A stretch of DNA of 64,000 bases from Pleomorphovibrio marinus (GTDB taxonomy: Bacteria; Bacteroidota; Bacteroidia; Cytophagales; Cyclobacteriaceae), in NCBI RefSeq assembly GCF_003347495.1, contig NZ_QCXY01000003.1, forward strand, positions 248,001 to 312,000. The letters are read 5' to 3'. The translations under genes and the position numbers were made by a program. The stretch's first letter is position 1; every line of letters starts with the position of its first letter. A model generated the notes under the pieces. The model made no database searches, was not told where the DNA came from, and saw nothing but the letters and a program-made list of their open reading frames with translations. Shown in pieces: positions 9,107 through 18,546 of the stretch.

Positions 9107-10117
9107 ATGCACCTGGTCATCAATTCGTATGGAGCCACCTTGGTAAAGGAAAACGGCCTGTTTGTGGTGGAAACTCCGGAAGGCAAGCAAAGCTTTCCTC
9201 CCGATATGGTGAAGAGCATCAGCATATCCAAGGCTGCCCGTATCACCAGCGACGCCATCATTCTGGCCATCAAGCACCAGGTGGAGGTATTGTTCGTCAA
9301 TGATATGGGCAATCCGGAGGGCAGGGTATGGAGTGTGCAGTACGGCAGTATTTCCAATATCCGAAAAGCACAGGTCAACTTTTTGTATTCCAAGGCCGTC
9401 ATTGCATGGGTCAAGGAGTTGATCCTCAAAAAACTGGACCACCAGGTGGCGCTCCTGCTGGCATTCCAACCCGAGAAGGACGAAAACCTCCCGGGGCATA
9501 ACCGCTTCCAGTCCGCCATCAACAGTGTGGAAGATTACAAGCGAAAGATCAGCCAGCAGGAAGGGCAGGTCATCTCTGATCTAGCGCCCAGTTTGCGGGG
9601 CTGGGAGGGTGCCGCCGGTAAAAGGTATTTCCAGACCATCGCCCTGCTGATGCCAGAGGAGTATAAGTTTGAGGGCCGTGACAGGCAACCCGCCAAGGAT
9701 CCCTTCAATGCCCTGCTCAACTATGCCTACGGCATGTTATACGGCAAAGTGGAGGGGGCACTGATCAAGGCGGGCATAGACCCTTATGTGGGTATATTTC
9801 ACCGGGACGACTATAATCGGCCTGCACTGGTGTTCGATGTCATAGAGCAGTACCGCAACTGGATGGACTACGTGGTGATACGGCTCTGCCAGGAAAGCGC
9901 CATTCCCCCGGAGGCCTTTAGCAAGGACGAAAAAACGGAAGCCATGCTGCTGGGGCCCCTAGCCAAGCGGATTCTTATCCAGTCGGTCAATGATTATTTG
10001 GGGGAAATAATTTCACTGAAGGGCAGGGCATTAAGCAGGCATGTGCATATGGAGGAGGACATGCATAAATTGGCTAAGGTGTTTTTAAAATTTGGGACAG
10101 ATGATCAGGTTAGGTAA
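9107..10117 (+). CDS. cas1: Cas1 integrase of the CRISPR adaptation complex
   Basis: 336 residues, normal for Cas1. Cas1 is the metal-dependent integrase that, with Cas2, inserts prespacers into the leader end of the array. The N-terminal beta domain starts MHLVINSYGATLVKENG. The C-terminal alpha domain carries the expected metal ligands: E167 in GWEGAAGKRYF, H232 in GIFHRDDYNRP, and D244/E247 in LVFDVIEQYR. No reverse transcriptase or Cas6 domain is fused. The 3' end overlaps the primase-polymerase gene by 26 bases, so the two are translationally coupled. Confidence 0.96.
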   Translation: MHLVINSYGATLVKENGLFVVETPEGKQSFPPDMVKSISISKAARITSDAIILAIKHQVEVLFVNDMGNPEGRVWSVQYGSISNIRKAQVNFLYSKAVIAWVKELILKKLDHQVALLLAFQPEKDENLPGHNRFQSAINSVEDYKRKISQQEGQVISDLAPSLRGWEGAAGKRYFQTIALLMPEEYKFEGRDRQPAKDPFNALLNYAYGMLYGKVEGALIKAGIDPYVGIFHRDDYNRPALVFDVIEQYRNWMDYVVIRLCQESAIPPEAFSKDEKTEAMLLGPLAKRILIQSVNDYLGEIISLKGRALSRHVHMEEDMHKLAKVFLKFGTDDQVR

Positions 10118-11114
10118 GCATGTCACCCAGGCAGGGGATCAGTTATACGATGTGTCGGTAGAGAAAATCCACAAAGCCTTGCAGAATGCCGACGGGGAAG
10201 TGGCGGTGTTGTTGCAGCGGCTGCAGGCCATCAGGGCTATGGATCCCTCCCAGTACCGCAAACTCAAAACCCAACTGCCCTACATCGTGTGTGCGCAGTT
10301 TCACCCCAAGGTAAGGCGCAAGGAGAATTTCCTGTTTACCGAGCGGTTTTTGGTGGATATTGACCACCTCTCCGAACATGATGTGGACATGGACACGCTG
10401 AGGGCGACGTTAATCCGAGATCCCAGGCTGGAACTGCTCTTTGTCTCCCCTAGTGGAGACGGGTTGAAATTGATGTTCAGGCTTTCCGAGCAGATCACCG
10501 ATCCCAGCTACTATGTGACGTTCTACAAGGCATTTTGTCTTGCCTTAAATAAAAAATACCAACTGGGGGCAGCACTGGACCATAAGACCCACGATGTGAG
10601 TCGATGCTGCTTTGTGAGCTTTGATCCAGATGCCTATTACAACCCGGATTCACAGCCCGTGAATCCCAAGGAGCTGGTGAGCGCAGACAGTTTTTTTGAG
10701 CTGGAGCAGGTGAAGAAAGACGTAAAAGCCTCCGAAGAGGCCATAAAGGCCTCCATGGAGGGTCAATTGCCTGAGAAAAAGCCACATGAACTACCATCTG
10801 CGGTGATGGATAAGATCAAGGAAAAAATGGGGATGCGGGTGAGGAAGCCCCAGGAAAAAGACTACATACAACCTGAGGAACTGGAAGAGATCATGGCTGA
10901 GGTACAGAAGGCGGCCGAGGAGGTAGGGGTTCGCATTGCCGGGATCAAGCCGATTTCCTATGGCAGGCAGGTAAGGTTTGAGGCAGACAAGGTGTGGTCA
11001 GAGATCAATATTTTCAGTGGAAAAAAGGGAGTGAGCGTGGTAGGGACCACCAAAACCGGCAGTGACAAGGCATTTTGCACGCAGATGGTAGACTATCTCA
11101 AAGCAATGTTGTGA
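10092..11114 (+). CDS. Primase-polymerase-like protein (VirE_N/BT4734 AEP type), CRISPR-associated
   Basis: 340 residues. The N-terminal region (about 60-200) has the marks of the archaeo-eukaryotic primase family in its VirE_N/BT4734 form: RFLVDIDHLSE with D89 and D91, VSPSGDGLKLMF (118-129), and LDHKTHDVSRCCFVSFDPD (162-180) with further acidic residues. The family includes CRISPR-associated primase-polymerases (CAPPs), which copy or prime DNA. A charged helical linker (about 200-280) leads to a separate C-terminal domain (about 280-340) with strand-rich IAGIKPISYGRQVRFEAD and SEINIFSGKKGVSVVGTT that I do not recognise. The start may instead be the ATG at 10101. It lies between cas1 and cas2, overlapping cas1 and one base from cas2, so joint action is strongly suggested. 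Confidence 0.8.
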   Translation: MGQMIRLGKHVTQAGDQLYDVSVEKIHKALQNADGEVAVLLQRLQAIRAMDPSQYRKLKTQLPYIVCAQFHPKVRRKENFLFTERFLVDIDHLSEHDVDMDTLRATLIRDPRLELLFVSPSGDGLKLMFRLSEQITDPSYYVTFYKAFCLALNKKYQLGAALDHKTHDVSRCCFVSFDPDAYYNPDSQPVNPKELVSADSFFELEQVKKDVKASEEAIKASMEGQLPEKKPHELPSAVMDKIKEKMGMRVRKPQEKDYIQPEELEEIMAEVQKAAEEVGVRIAGIKPISYGRQVRFEADKVWSEINIFSGKKGVSVVGTTKTGSDKAFCTQMVDYLKAML

Positions 11115-11115
11115 T

Positions 11116-11595
11116 ATGGCTAAACCACCCAAAAAGTCCTATGACCTCAAGGCAAAGATCGAAAAGTTAAAAGCCGCAGGGTTACACCGTAGCGAGGATG
11201 CGCAAAGACCCAGTGGTGCTGATGATTTGGCACCCCTACCGGATCGTATAAAGTTGATCCTAGGCATACTACAGGAAAATCCCATAAAAAGCACGCATAT
11301 GAATTATCTGATCATGTACGATATCGAAAACAACAAGGTCCGCAGGCTGGTCTCCACCTACTTGGAAAAAAAGGGCTGCGTAAGGGTGCAAAAGTCTGTC
11401 TTCTTGGTCCATTCGGATCACAAGAAGTTTGACGAGATCAAGGAAACCCTGGCTGAAATCAACGATGCCTATGAAAATGATGACAGTATCATTCTAGTGC
11501 CGATGAACATCAGCGACGCCAGAAGCATGAAACTGATTGGAAAAAACGTGGACATTTCCAGGATTGTGGATCCGCCTAACACCGTGTTTTTATAA
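11116..11595 (+). CDS. cas2: Cas2 with an N-terminal extension
   Basis: 159 residues. The Cas2 ferredoxin-like core begins at about residue 62 with MNYLIMYDIENNKVRRLVST and continues with KSVFLVHSD. In MYDIENN the aspartate matches the conserved position near the start of beta-1. Ordinary Cas2 is about 90-100 residues. Here some 61 residues precede the core, starting with a lysine-rich MAKPPKKSYDLKAKIEKLK and a helix LPDRIKLILGILQEN. An internal ATG at 11299 could give a normal-length Cas2. The coupled position one base after the primase-polymerase stop favours the long form. The extension might contact the primase or helicase; that is inference. Confidence 0.92.
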   Translation: MAKPPKKSYDLKAKIEKLKAAGLHRSEDAQRPSGADDLAPLPDRIKLILGILQENPIKSTHMNYLIMYDIENNKVRRLVSTYLEKKGCVRVQKSVFLVHSDHKKFDEIKETLAEINDAYENDDSIILVPMNISDARSMKLIGKNVDISRIVDPPNTVFL

Positions 11596-11609
11596 AAAAT
11601 CAGCTAGCC

Positions 11610-13112
11610 ATGAATGTCACGTCACTAAGAAAGTCCGGGGAATTGGAGAAAGCCTACCGTTTGGCCAAGGAAAACTTGGAAGGGAACCAAGACAAGGTGG
11701 AGGCGGTAAGGGACATGGGTTGGGTGCTGTATGATTACCTGAAAAAGCACACACAGAGCGATAAGGCAGAAGCTTTTTTGAAGGTGATGAGGGCAATCGG
11801 TAAGTTGAACCATGGCCTGCTGGACCTGGTGTTTTTTCAGCAGATGGCCTATGTGACCGGAACCTTTCTATTCCATTTCAAGCGAAGCCCCCACCCTAAC
11901 GTTCAGGTGGTGGAGGAGCTGTTTCAGGAGGTGGAAGAGATGCCCTTTCCCAAGCCGGACCCATCCTATTCGTTTTTGTTGAAAGGTTTTCTGGGTTTTT
12001 GGGAAGATTGGCCGGGCTTTATAGGATTATTGAGATGGTGGGGGTGGGATCACTTTATGGAAGAGGACTTTTTGCAGCAAAAGCAAGAAAAAAAAGTGTT
12101 TATGTCCTTGGTGGAACAGACCGTGGGCAGGTACTCCAAGGTATTGATCAGGAATACAGAGGGCCGGGAATTACCCACTGTGGTCCTTGGAAAACTCAGT
12201 TTGGAGTTACTATCTTTTATGGATAAACAGGAGAAAAAATGCAGTGGCTATTCTTTTTTTCCCTATTACAGGGCGAAGGTGCTTGCCCTTCAGGGGGATG
12301 TTAAACAGGCCAGGACCTACTTCTTGCCCTTTGCCAAAAAGAAAACCAAGGAATTCTGGGTATGGGAGCTGTTGGGGCAATTGGAGGAAAACGCGGAACT
12401 GGCCTTTGCCTGCAAGGTTCGGGCACTAGCGGTAAAAACCAAGCCTGAATTTTTGGTGAAACTGCGGGAGCATATGATAGCGCCCATCCTTGAAGTTGAT
12501 GCTGATTGGGCCAAGGTAGAACTGGACAGGGTGGTCCAATTAAGGGAGAAAAAGGGTTGGCCCCTGGGCAAGCACCTGGTTCAGCTGAAGGAAGAGGGCT
12601 GGTATGGCAAGGCAAAAACCATATCCACCGGAGCCTATTACAAGAAATACGTGGATATGGCCAACCAGTCCTTATTGGGAGAGGCGAATCGGGTCCGAGT
12701 ACTCGTTTATGGAGTACTAGAGGGCAAAGGCAAGGCATTTGGCATAGATGCCCAGCGTACGCCTTACAAACTGTCTGGAGTGGGAGAAAGGCTAAAGATG
12801 GGAAAGGTATATGGTTTGACCTACCGCCCTGCCCCCAATGGCTGGGTTATGGTGGAGGGTGCTCTGGAGGAGGAACTCGGCGATTTTTCGTCATTTATAG
12901 AGGTAAAGCGGGGAATGTTTACGTCCAGGGATGGCCAGGAATTTGGCTTTGTAAAGGATGTGTTTGTTTCCCCTGCCATGGTGAACCGGCACGGGCTCCG
13001 GTCTGGGATGCAGGTGGAGGTGAGTTCCGGGCCGTCCTATGATACGAAAAAAGGTACTTGGGGGAAACAGGCGTTTGAGATAGAGATTTTAGGGGAACAA
13101 TCAAAAGGATAA
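11610..13112 (+). CDS. Alpha-solenoid protein with OB/cold-shock-like C-terminal domain, last gene of the adaptation operon
   Basis: 500 residues. I do not recognise a named family with certainty. Residues 1 to about 340 look like helical TPR-type repeats (SGELEKAYRLAKENLEGNQ, ALQGDVKQARTYFLPFAKK). The last 140 residues are beta-rich. GQEFGFVKDVFVSPAMV followed by LRSGMQVEV and KGTWGKQAFEIEI resembles a cold-shock/OB fold that binds nucleic acid, and a second OB-like stretch may lie near 360-430. No signal peptide or catalytic motif is seen. It starts 14 bases after the cas2 stop, shares the GC-rich composition and ends about 200 bp before the array, so it is probably part of the adaptation machinery, perhaps as a scaffold or ssDNA-binding factor. 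Confidence 0.75.
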   Translation: MNVTSLRKSGELEKAYRLAKENLEGNQDKVEAVRDMGWVLYDYLKKHTQSDKAEAFLKVMRAIGKLNHGLLDLVFFQQMAYVTGTFLFHFKRSPHPNVQVVEELFQEVEEMPFPKPDPSYSFLLKGFLGFWEDWPGFIGLLRWWGWDHFMEEDFLQQKQEKKVFMSLVEQTVGRYSKVLIRNTEGRELPTVVLGKLSLELLSFMDKQEKKCSGYSFFPYYRAKVLALQGDVKQARTYFLPFAKKKTKEFWVWELLGQLEENAELAFACKVRALAVKTKPEFLVKLREHMIAPILEVDADWAKVELDRVVQLREKKGWPLGKHLVQLKEEGWYGKAKTISTGAYYKKYVDMANQSLLGEANRVRVLVYGVLEGKGKAFGIDAQRTPYKLSGVGERLKMGKVYGLTYRPAPNGWVMVEGALEEELGDFSSFIEVKRGMFTSRDGQEFGFVKDVFVSPAMVNRHGLRSGMQVEVSSGPSYDTKKGTWGKQAFEIEILGEQSKG

Positions 13113-13315
13113 GACATTGGTGCTATTGAATGGCTATTTCAACGCTACATTTTTGGGCAGATAAGGGAGGTTCAAAAAGGTATGAAAGCTGCCAATTACG
13201 TTGTATATTTGGAGAGGGAGAAAAGAAAGGTCAGGTTTATGGGGCAAAAACTAAAAAGTTTTCACAGGGTTTCGCTGATTAAAGAATTGATTTGCAACCC
13301 ATTGTGGACTTTGCT
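13113..13315 (+). promoter_or_regulatory. CRISPR leader
   Basis: The 203 bp between the last operon gene and repeat 1 has no convincing gene. It is the leader by position: the opposite end of the array carries the degenerate repeat, and the repeat's 3' end gives a sensible crRNA handle in this orientation. TATATTTG at 13204-13211 fits the Bacteroidetes -7 consensus TAnnTTTG and could drive the pre-crRNA, but I see no good -33 box at the right distance. Confidence 0.6.
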
Positions 13316-16300
13316 CCTAAAAAGATACATCCACTACAATAAGGATTAAGACCTGTGGTGAATTGATTATCAAATGTTTTCTCGATGCCTAAAAAGATAC
13401 ATCCACTACAATAAGGATTAAGACTCATCAGGGGCAGCACGAAGAAGCAGATGGCAATCATCCTAAAAAGATACATCCACTACAATAAGGATTAAGACCC
13501 GGTTTTTCATCAACCTATCCACTTTCTTCTTTGATCCTAAAAAGATACATCCACTACAATAAGGATTAAGACCGCACAGACTTCTTCCTTGAGTTCCTCG
13601 CCGGTCCCCTAAAAAGATACATCCACTACAATAAGGATTAAGACAGCTTTTCATTTGTCTTTTTGGTTTATAAGTTCTTGCCTAAAAAGATACATCCACT
13701 ACAATAAGGATTAAGACGATCGGCAGGGTGTCCGGACGTTGCCGCAGCTCCTCCTAAAAAGATACATCCACTACAATAAGGATTAAGACCGGCGACGAGG
13801 TCGGCCTTGGTGAACTTGCGGACGCCTAAAAAGATACATCCACTACAATAAGGATTAAGACATCTGCAATAACAATGCAGGAAGTACTTCACATCCGTCC
13901 TAAAAAGATACATCCACTACAATAAGGATTAAGACGGGATGGGTCCGAGGCGGAGTAGACGGAAAAGCCCCTCCTAAAAAGATACATCCACTACAATAAG
14001 GATTAAGACATTCATGAACTGATTCTTTCGTCTTACTTTTAATGCCTAAAAAGATACATCCACTACAATAAGGATTAAGACTTCGGTGAGCTGCTCCTCC
14101 CACTTGTAGCCTAAGTCCTAAAAAGATACATCCACTACAATAAGGATTAAGACGGCAGCACGAGAAAGCACAATGCAAGCATGAAGCTCCTAAAAAGATA
14201 CATCCACTACAATAAGGATTAAGACCTTGCTGTTGATGTACCCCTGAGAGGCCGCGCGGTACTCCTAAAAAGATACATCCACTACAATAAGGATTAAGAC
14301 AAGATAAAGATGGAAATTTAGAAGTTAAGCAAAATACACCTAAAAAGATACATCCACTACAATAAGGATTAAGACTCCCCGTCAACAGTGTGGGGCCGTA
14401 AAAAGCCCGGCCCTAAAAAGATACATCCACTACAATAAGGATTAAGACAGAATGTTTCTTGGTTCATGATGCTTACAGGTGTTTCCTAAAAAGATACATC
14501 CACTACAATAAGGATTAAGACCCCCAATGATATCCCCTTTTTCCTTTCCGACTAAAACCTAAAAAGATACATCCACTACAATAAGGATTAAGACATAAAT
14601 CTATATCCCCATTAAGAAATAAGTTTAAATCCTAAAAAGATACATCCACTACAATAAGGATTAAGACAAGTTCCAAAGCTGCTCTTTGTTTGAATTGTCC
14701 CAGCCTAAAAAGATACATCCACTACAATAAGGATTAAGACTGAGTCATCTTGAAGGAACTGTACCAGGATGGTGCCTAAAAAGATACATCCACTACAATA
14801 AGGATTAAGACCAATAGTGCCATTCTTAAATTATCTAATTCTTCCGGTCCTAAAAAGATACATCCACTACAATAAGGATTAAGACTTCATCTTTGTAGTT
14901 TTTTAAGTATGTAATATAGTTCCTAAAAAGATACATCCACTACAATAAGGATTAAGACATTCATGAACTGATTCTTTCGTCTTACTTTTAATGCCTAAAA
15001 AGATACATCCACTACAATAAGGATTAAGACCTTGGTATATGATACCCTTAACTCTTTACCTAAACCCCTAAAAAGATACATCCACTACAATAAGGATTAA
15101 GACCGAAATCGACCAGGCTGTAGGAATAGAATGTCATCCCTAAAAAGATACATCCACTACAATAAGGATTAAGACATGATATAAGTTTAAGTGTGTGATT
15201 AATTTTGGTGACGCCTAAAAAGATACATCCACTACAATAAGGATTAAGACTTATAATGTTATTTATTTAAATACCAAGCTATAATACCTAAAAAGATACA
15301 TCCACTACAATAAGGATTAAGACGCTGTTTCTTTTGCTTCTTCACTAAGTTCATTGAACCTAAAAAGATACATCCACTACAATAAGGATTAAGACTATGC
15401 TTCCATAACCATTGTGCCATGTAAGCGGATCCTAAAAAGATACATCCACTACAATAAGGATTAAGACCATGTACTTTTTTACCATTGGGATTATTTAAAT
15501 TCCCTAAAAAGATACATCCACTACAATAAGGATTAAGACTAACTACTTTTTAGATTTACGTTTTTCCAGTCCATGCCTAAAAAGATACATCCACTACAAT
15601 AAGGATTAAGACCCGCTGAATCACCCTGATCGAAAAATTCAGGATTCCTAAAAAGATACATCCACTACAATAAGGATTAAGACGGATATCTTGTTATCCA
15701 TGATGTTATAAAGTTTAAGCCTAAAAAGATACATCCACTACAATAAGGATTAAGACGGATATCTTGTTATCCATGATGTTATAAAGTTTAAGCCTAAAAA
15801 GATACATCCACTACAATAAGGATTAAGACATCCCCAGGATTTTCCGGAGGACGTGCCGAAGCCCTGCCTAAAAAGATACATCCACTACAATAAGGATTAA
15901 GACTATCTCCTGCTTTGTACTTGATACCTTCCATGTTTTTCCTAAAAAGATACATCCACTACAATAAGGATTAAGACCACTGCTGGAAATATCCTGCCCA
16001 ACTGTAACCTGAGCCCTAAAAAGATACATCCACTACAATAAGGATTAAGACATTTAGTAGAATACTTCTCTCTTAAATAAGTTTGTCCTAAAAAGATACA
16101 TCCACTACAATAAGGATTAAGACAATCCAAATCCCCAAATATGAATCCTCATCAAAAAACCTAAAAAGATACATCCACTACAATAAGGATTAAGACTCAT
16201 GGCTTATTTTTGTTATATCTATGTCTAAACCGTCCTAAAAAGATACATCCACTACAATAAGGATTAAGACTATCGTACTTATCGACTTTCAGTTCATCAG

Positions 16301-16916
16301 CCATTCCTAAAAAGATACATCCACTACAATAAGGATTAAGACAAGGAATTAAAAGTTTTAATTTTCCTTAATGCTACACCTAAAAAGATACATCCACTAC
16401 AATAAGGATTAAGACACCTATATGGTAGGTCATCTACCAATTTAGAATAGTCCTAAAAAGATACATCCACTACAATAAGGATTAAGACAACTTTTTGTTT
16501 GTAAACCCAACTTCATATTCACCCCTAAAAAGATACATCCACTACAATAAGGATTAAGACCATATGTTGGAAATATTATTCCAAAACAAAGGGTTATCCT
16601 AAAAAGATACATCCACTACAATAAGGATTAAGACAATACAAGTTTTCGGCATCATTGCCTCTTAATACTGTTCCTAAAAAGATACATCCACTACAATAAG
16701 GATTAAGACAATTGCTTCACCGTCTTTACAAATAGTTTTTTGTGTACTAAAAAGATACATCCACTACAATAAGGATTAAGACATTGTTTAGTAAATTTCT
16801 CCGTTTTCTGTAAAGTCCTAAAAAGATACATCCACTACAATAAGGATTAAGACCTTCAAGATATGGGATAAGGTCTTGGATACGGGCCTAAAAAGATACA
16901 TCCACTACAATAAGGA
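13316..16916 (+). CRISPR. CRISPR array, 50 repeats of 37 bp with 49 spacers
   Basis: I count 49 full repeats plus a terminal 30-bp truncated repeat (16887-16916). The repeat starts CCTAAAAAGATAC and ends AAGGATTAAGAC. Repeats are nearly identical; the copy at 16746 has A instead of C as its first base. Spacers are about 34-38 bp. The spacer at 14010-14044 recurs at 14959-14993, and the spacer at 15684-15719 is repeated directly at 15757-15792. The degenerate repeat at the right end places the leader on the left and transcription on the + strand, the same as the cas genes. Last-8 ATTAAGAC would be the Cas6-generated 5' handle for the Csm complex. Confidence 0.98.
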
Positions 16917-17345
16917 GGACGGGGCGTGAAGAAAGGATCCCTTTGGATCATTTTAGCCCCGGGCCAGGAAGCGGGTGGGGTAATGTCGATAGTAGTCGAA
17001 AAGTGGGTTTACCTAAAGGTTCCTCACGTGAATGCTAACAAAAGGATAAACCAAAAATACATCCACTACAATAAGGAGGACGGGGCGTGAAGAAAGGATC
17101 CCTTTGGATCATTTTAGCCCCGGGCCAGGCAGCGGGTGGGGTATTGTCGATAGTAGTCGAAAAGTGGGTTTTCCTTAAGGTTTATCACGTGAATGCTAAC
17201 AAAAGGATAAACTAAAGACACATCCACTACAATAAGGAGGACGGGCGTGAAGAAAGGATCCCTTTGGATCATTTTAGCCCCGGGCCGGGCAGCAGCGAAG
17301 GGTAATGTCTATAGTCTTCTAAATATGGGTTTACCTCTTTGTTTC
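16887..17345. repeat. 161-bp tandem repeat at the trailer end of the array, about 2.6 to 3 copies
   Basis: Each unit starts with the tail of a CRISPR repeat (ACATCCACTACAATAAGGA) and continues with GGACGGGGCGTGAAGAAAGG, a GGATCC...GGATC mini-hairpin and GCCCCGGGCC. The shared TAAGGA falls at 16911, 17072 and 17233, an exact period of 161. The first two units are close copies; the third drifts after its first 75 bases and ends near 17345. No coding frame is conserved. It appears to be a duplication of array end plus flanking DNA. Confidence 0.85.
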
Positions 17346-17492
17346 GCTCAAGAACATTACGACATATGGTGATATGCTCATATGATTTGTATGCCCCCGG
17401 GTTACGCCCATAGCCTTTCGGCCATTGGACTGCACCCGGGGTTATTGGGTGTTGAAACCCTGTCGGGTTTCTTTGTTATGTAGAGCGAAAAT
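17342..17492. repeat. REP-like intergenic element, copy 1
   Basis: The segment is bounded by TTTCGCTC and GAGCGAAA in inverted orientation. Inside are a CCCCCGGGTTACGCCC...ACCCGGGG inverted repeat and GTTGAAACCCTGTCGGGTTTC, a hairpin with a 7-bp stem followed by TTTGTT. A related element lies at 35590-35725. Elements of this kind are usually dispersed palindromes in Bacteroidetes genomes. The rest of 17493-17733 holds no gene I can support. Confidence 0.55.
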
Positions 17493-17733
17493 AGTGTAGG
17501 CTTACATTGGCGAAATTTGCATGATTTTGATGGAGGAGTTGCCGTTGGGAGAAACATATCATGGCTCGAATTGGATGCTGGGATTTATCAAATGGTGCAT
17601 TTCCGTAACATCTACCTGCTTTAGCTTAACAGGAAGAATGACAGGTCGTTTTCCTTCTTCTATCAAGGGGCGGATTGTGTTCCCAGTGAGGGGTTCAATC
17701 CCAATTTACTTCGGGACAAGTTATATATTGGGT

Positions 17734-18426
17734 CTATTGTTGTTGCTGGCTGTTGGCGGCAAACCAAAGGAATATGCGGTCGATGGTCTGTTTGATTACT
17801 AGCTTTTGCAACATGAAATCCAAAGGTTTTGAGGAGGCCAAAAAGCTACTGTATTCAGGATCCACCTTTATTTCCTTTAGGAACCAGGGTTTGGAGGCAT
17901 AGCGGATTTCCCCACAAGTGGTATCCACCTTAGTCAAATCCATTCCAATTCCGGCTCCCGAGGCCTTCAATACTGCCTCCTTTTGCGTCCAAATTCTGAT
18001 TTTTTCCTCTAGATTGTTACCACTCTCCAAGATAACCTCCTTTTCCGCATCAGTCAGATAGGGAGTCAAATCCAAATCATTTCCATGTGCTTTATATTCA
18101 ATATCAATTCCCAGCTCCACCCCCATAGCAGCCGCACATAGCACCCAGTCCCTGGAGTGGGAAATATTGAATTTCAGGTCAATGGGCAAATAAGGCTTTC
18201 CAAATTCCCCCGAGGCCAACCCCGAAATTTGTGCAGGGCTAAACCCCTCCTCCATCAGTTGCTCCTGAAGTAACACCTTACCCAGTAAATAGGCATACCT
18301 GTCTTTTTCTTGCACAAATCGGAGGGTCTTTCTTCTGATTTCGTCAGGCATCAACTCCATGGCCTTTTCAAAATTATCCGAAGAGGCATTTTTGATGTCA
18401 AAACCCGTAACCCGTATCTTTTTCAT
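17734..18426 (-). CDS. 4'-phosphopantetheinyl transferase superfamily protein (Sfp-like)
   Basis: About 230 residues counted from the second methionine (MKKIRVTGFD at 18426); a start at 18435 adds three residues. The family moves phosphopantetheine from CoA to a serine of acyl or peptidyl carrier proteins. Signatures are FNISHSRDWVLCA, then GVELGIDIE with the Mg-binding acidic pair, and WTQKEAVLKASGAGI with the conserved W-x-x-KE-A-x-x-K. Length fits the Sfp type rather than the shorter AcpS. No NRPS or PKS gene is nearby, so the partner is not known. The glutamine-rich C-terminus is unusual but short. Confidence 0.88.
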   Translation of the reverse strand: MKKIRVTGFDIKNASSDNFEKAMELMPDEIRRKTLRFVQEKDRYAYLLGKVLLQEQLMEEGFSPAQISGLASGEFGKPYLPIDLKFNISHSRDWVLCAAAMGVELGIDIEYKAHGNDLDLTPYLTDAEKEVILESGNNLEEKIRIWTQKEAVLKASGAGIGMDLTKVDTTCGEIRYASKPWFLKEIKVDPEYSSFLASSKPLDFMLQKLVIKQTIDRIFLWFAANSQQQQ

Positions 18427-18546
18427 CCTGAGCACAAAGTTAAAGAGAAATTACCCATATGCGAAACCGGGCAGGGTTCCCCTTATCCTTATGCCCAAAC
18501 CTATTTCTCGGAATTTTACTGTAGAAATGAAAGGGATCACCCTAAA

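Noticed and set aside
13113-13315. A short gene in the leader
   Set aside because: No frame with coding character; position fits a leader.
13279-16130. Minus-strand open frames with repeated LNPYCSGCIFLG units
   Set aside because: They are the reverse translation of the CRISPR repeat and spacers, not a repeat protein.
16887-17345. Trailer tandem repeat as a tracrRNA or anti-CRISPR gene
   Set aside because: Type III needs no tracrRNA, the units lack a conserved open frame, and the duplication explains the repeat-tail matches.
17521-17802. Plus-strand 93-codon frame after the array
   Set aside because: It overlaps the convergent phosphopantetheinyl transferase end and has no family features. 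An alternative frame (DAGIYQMVHFRNIYLL) looks protein-like but is too short to support.
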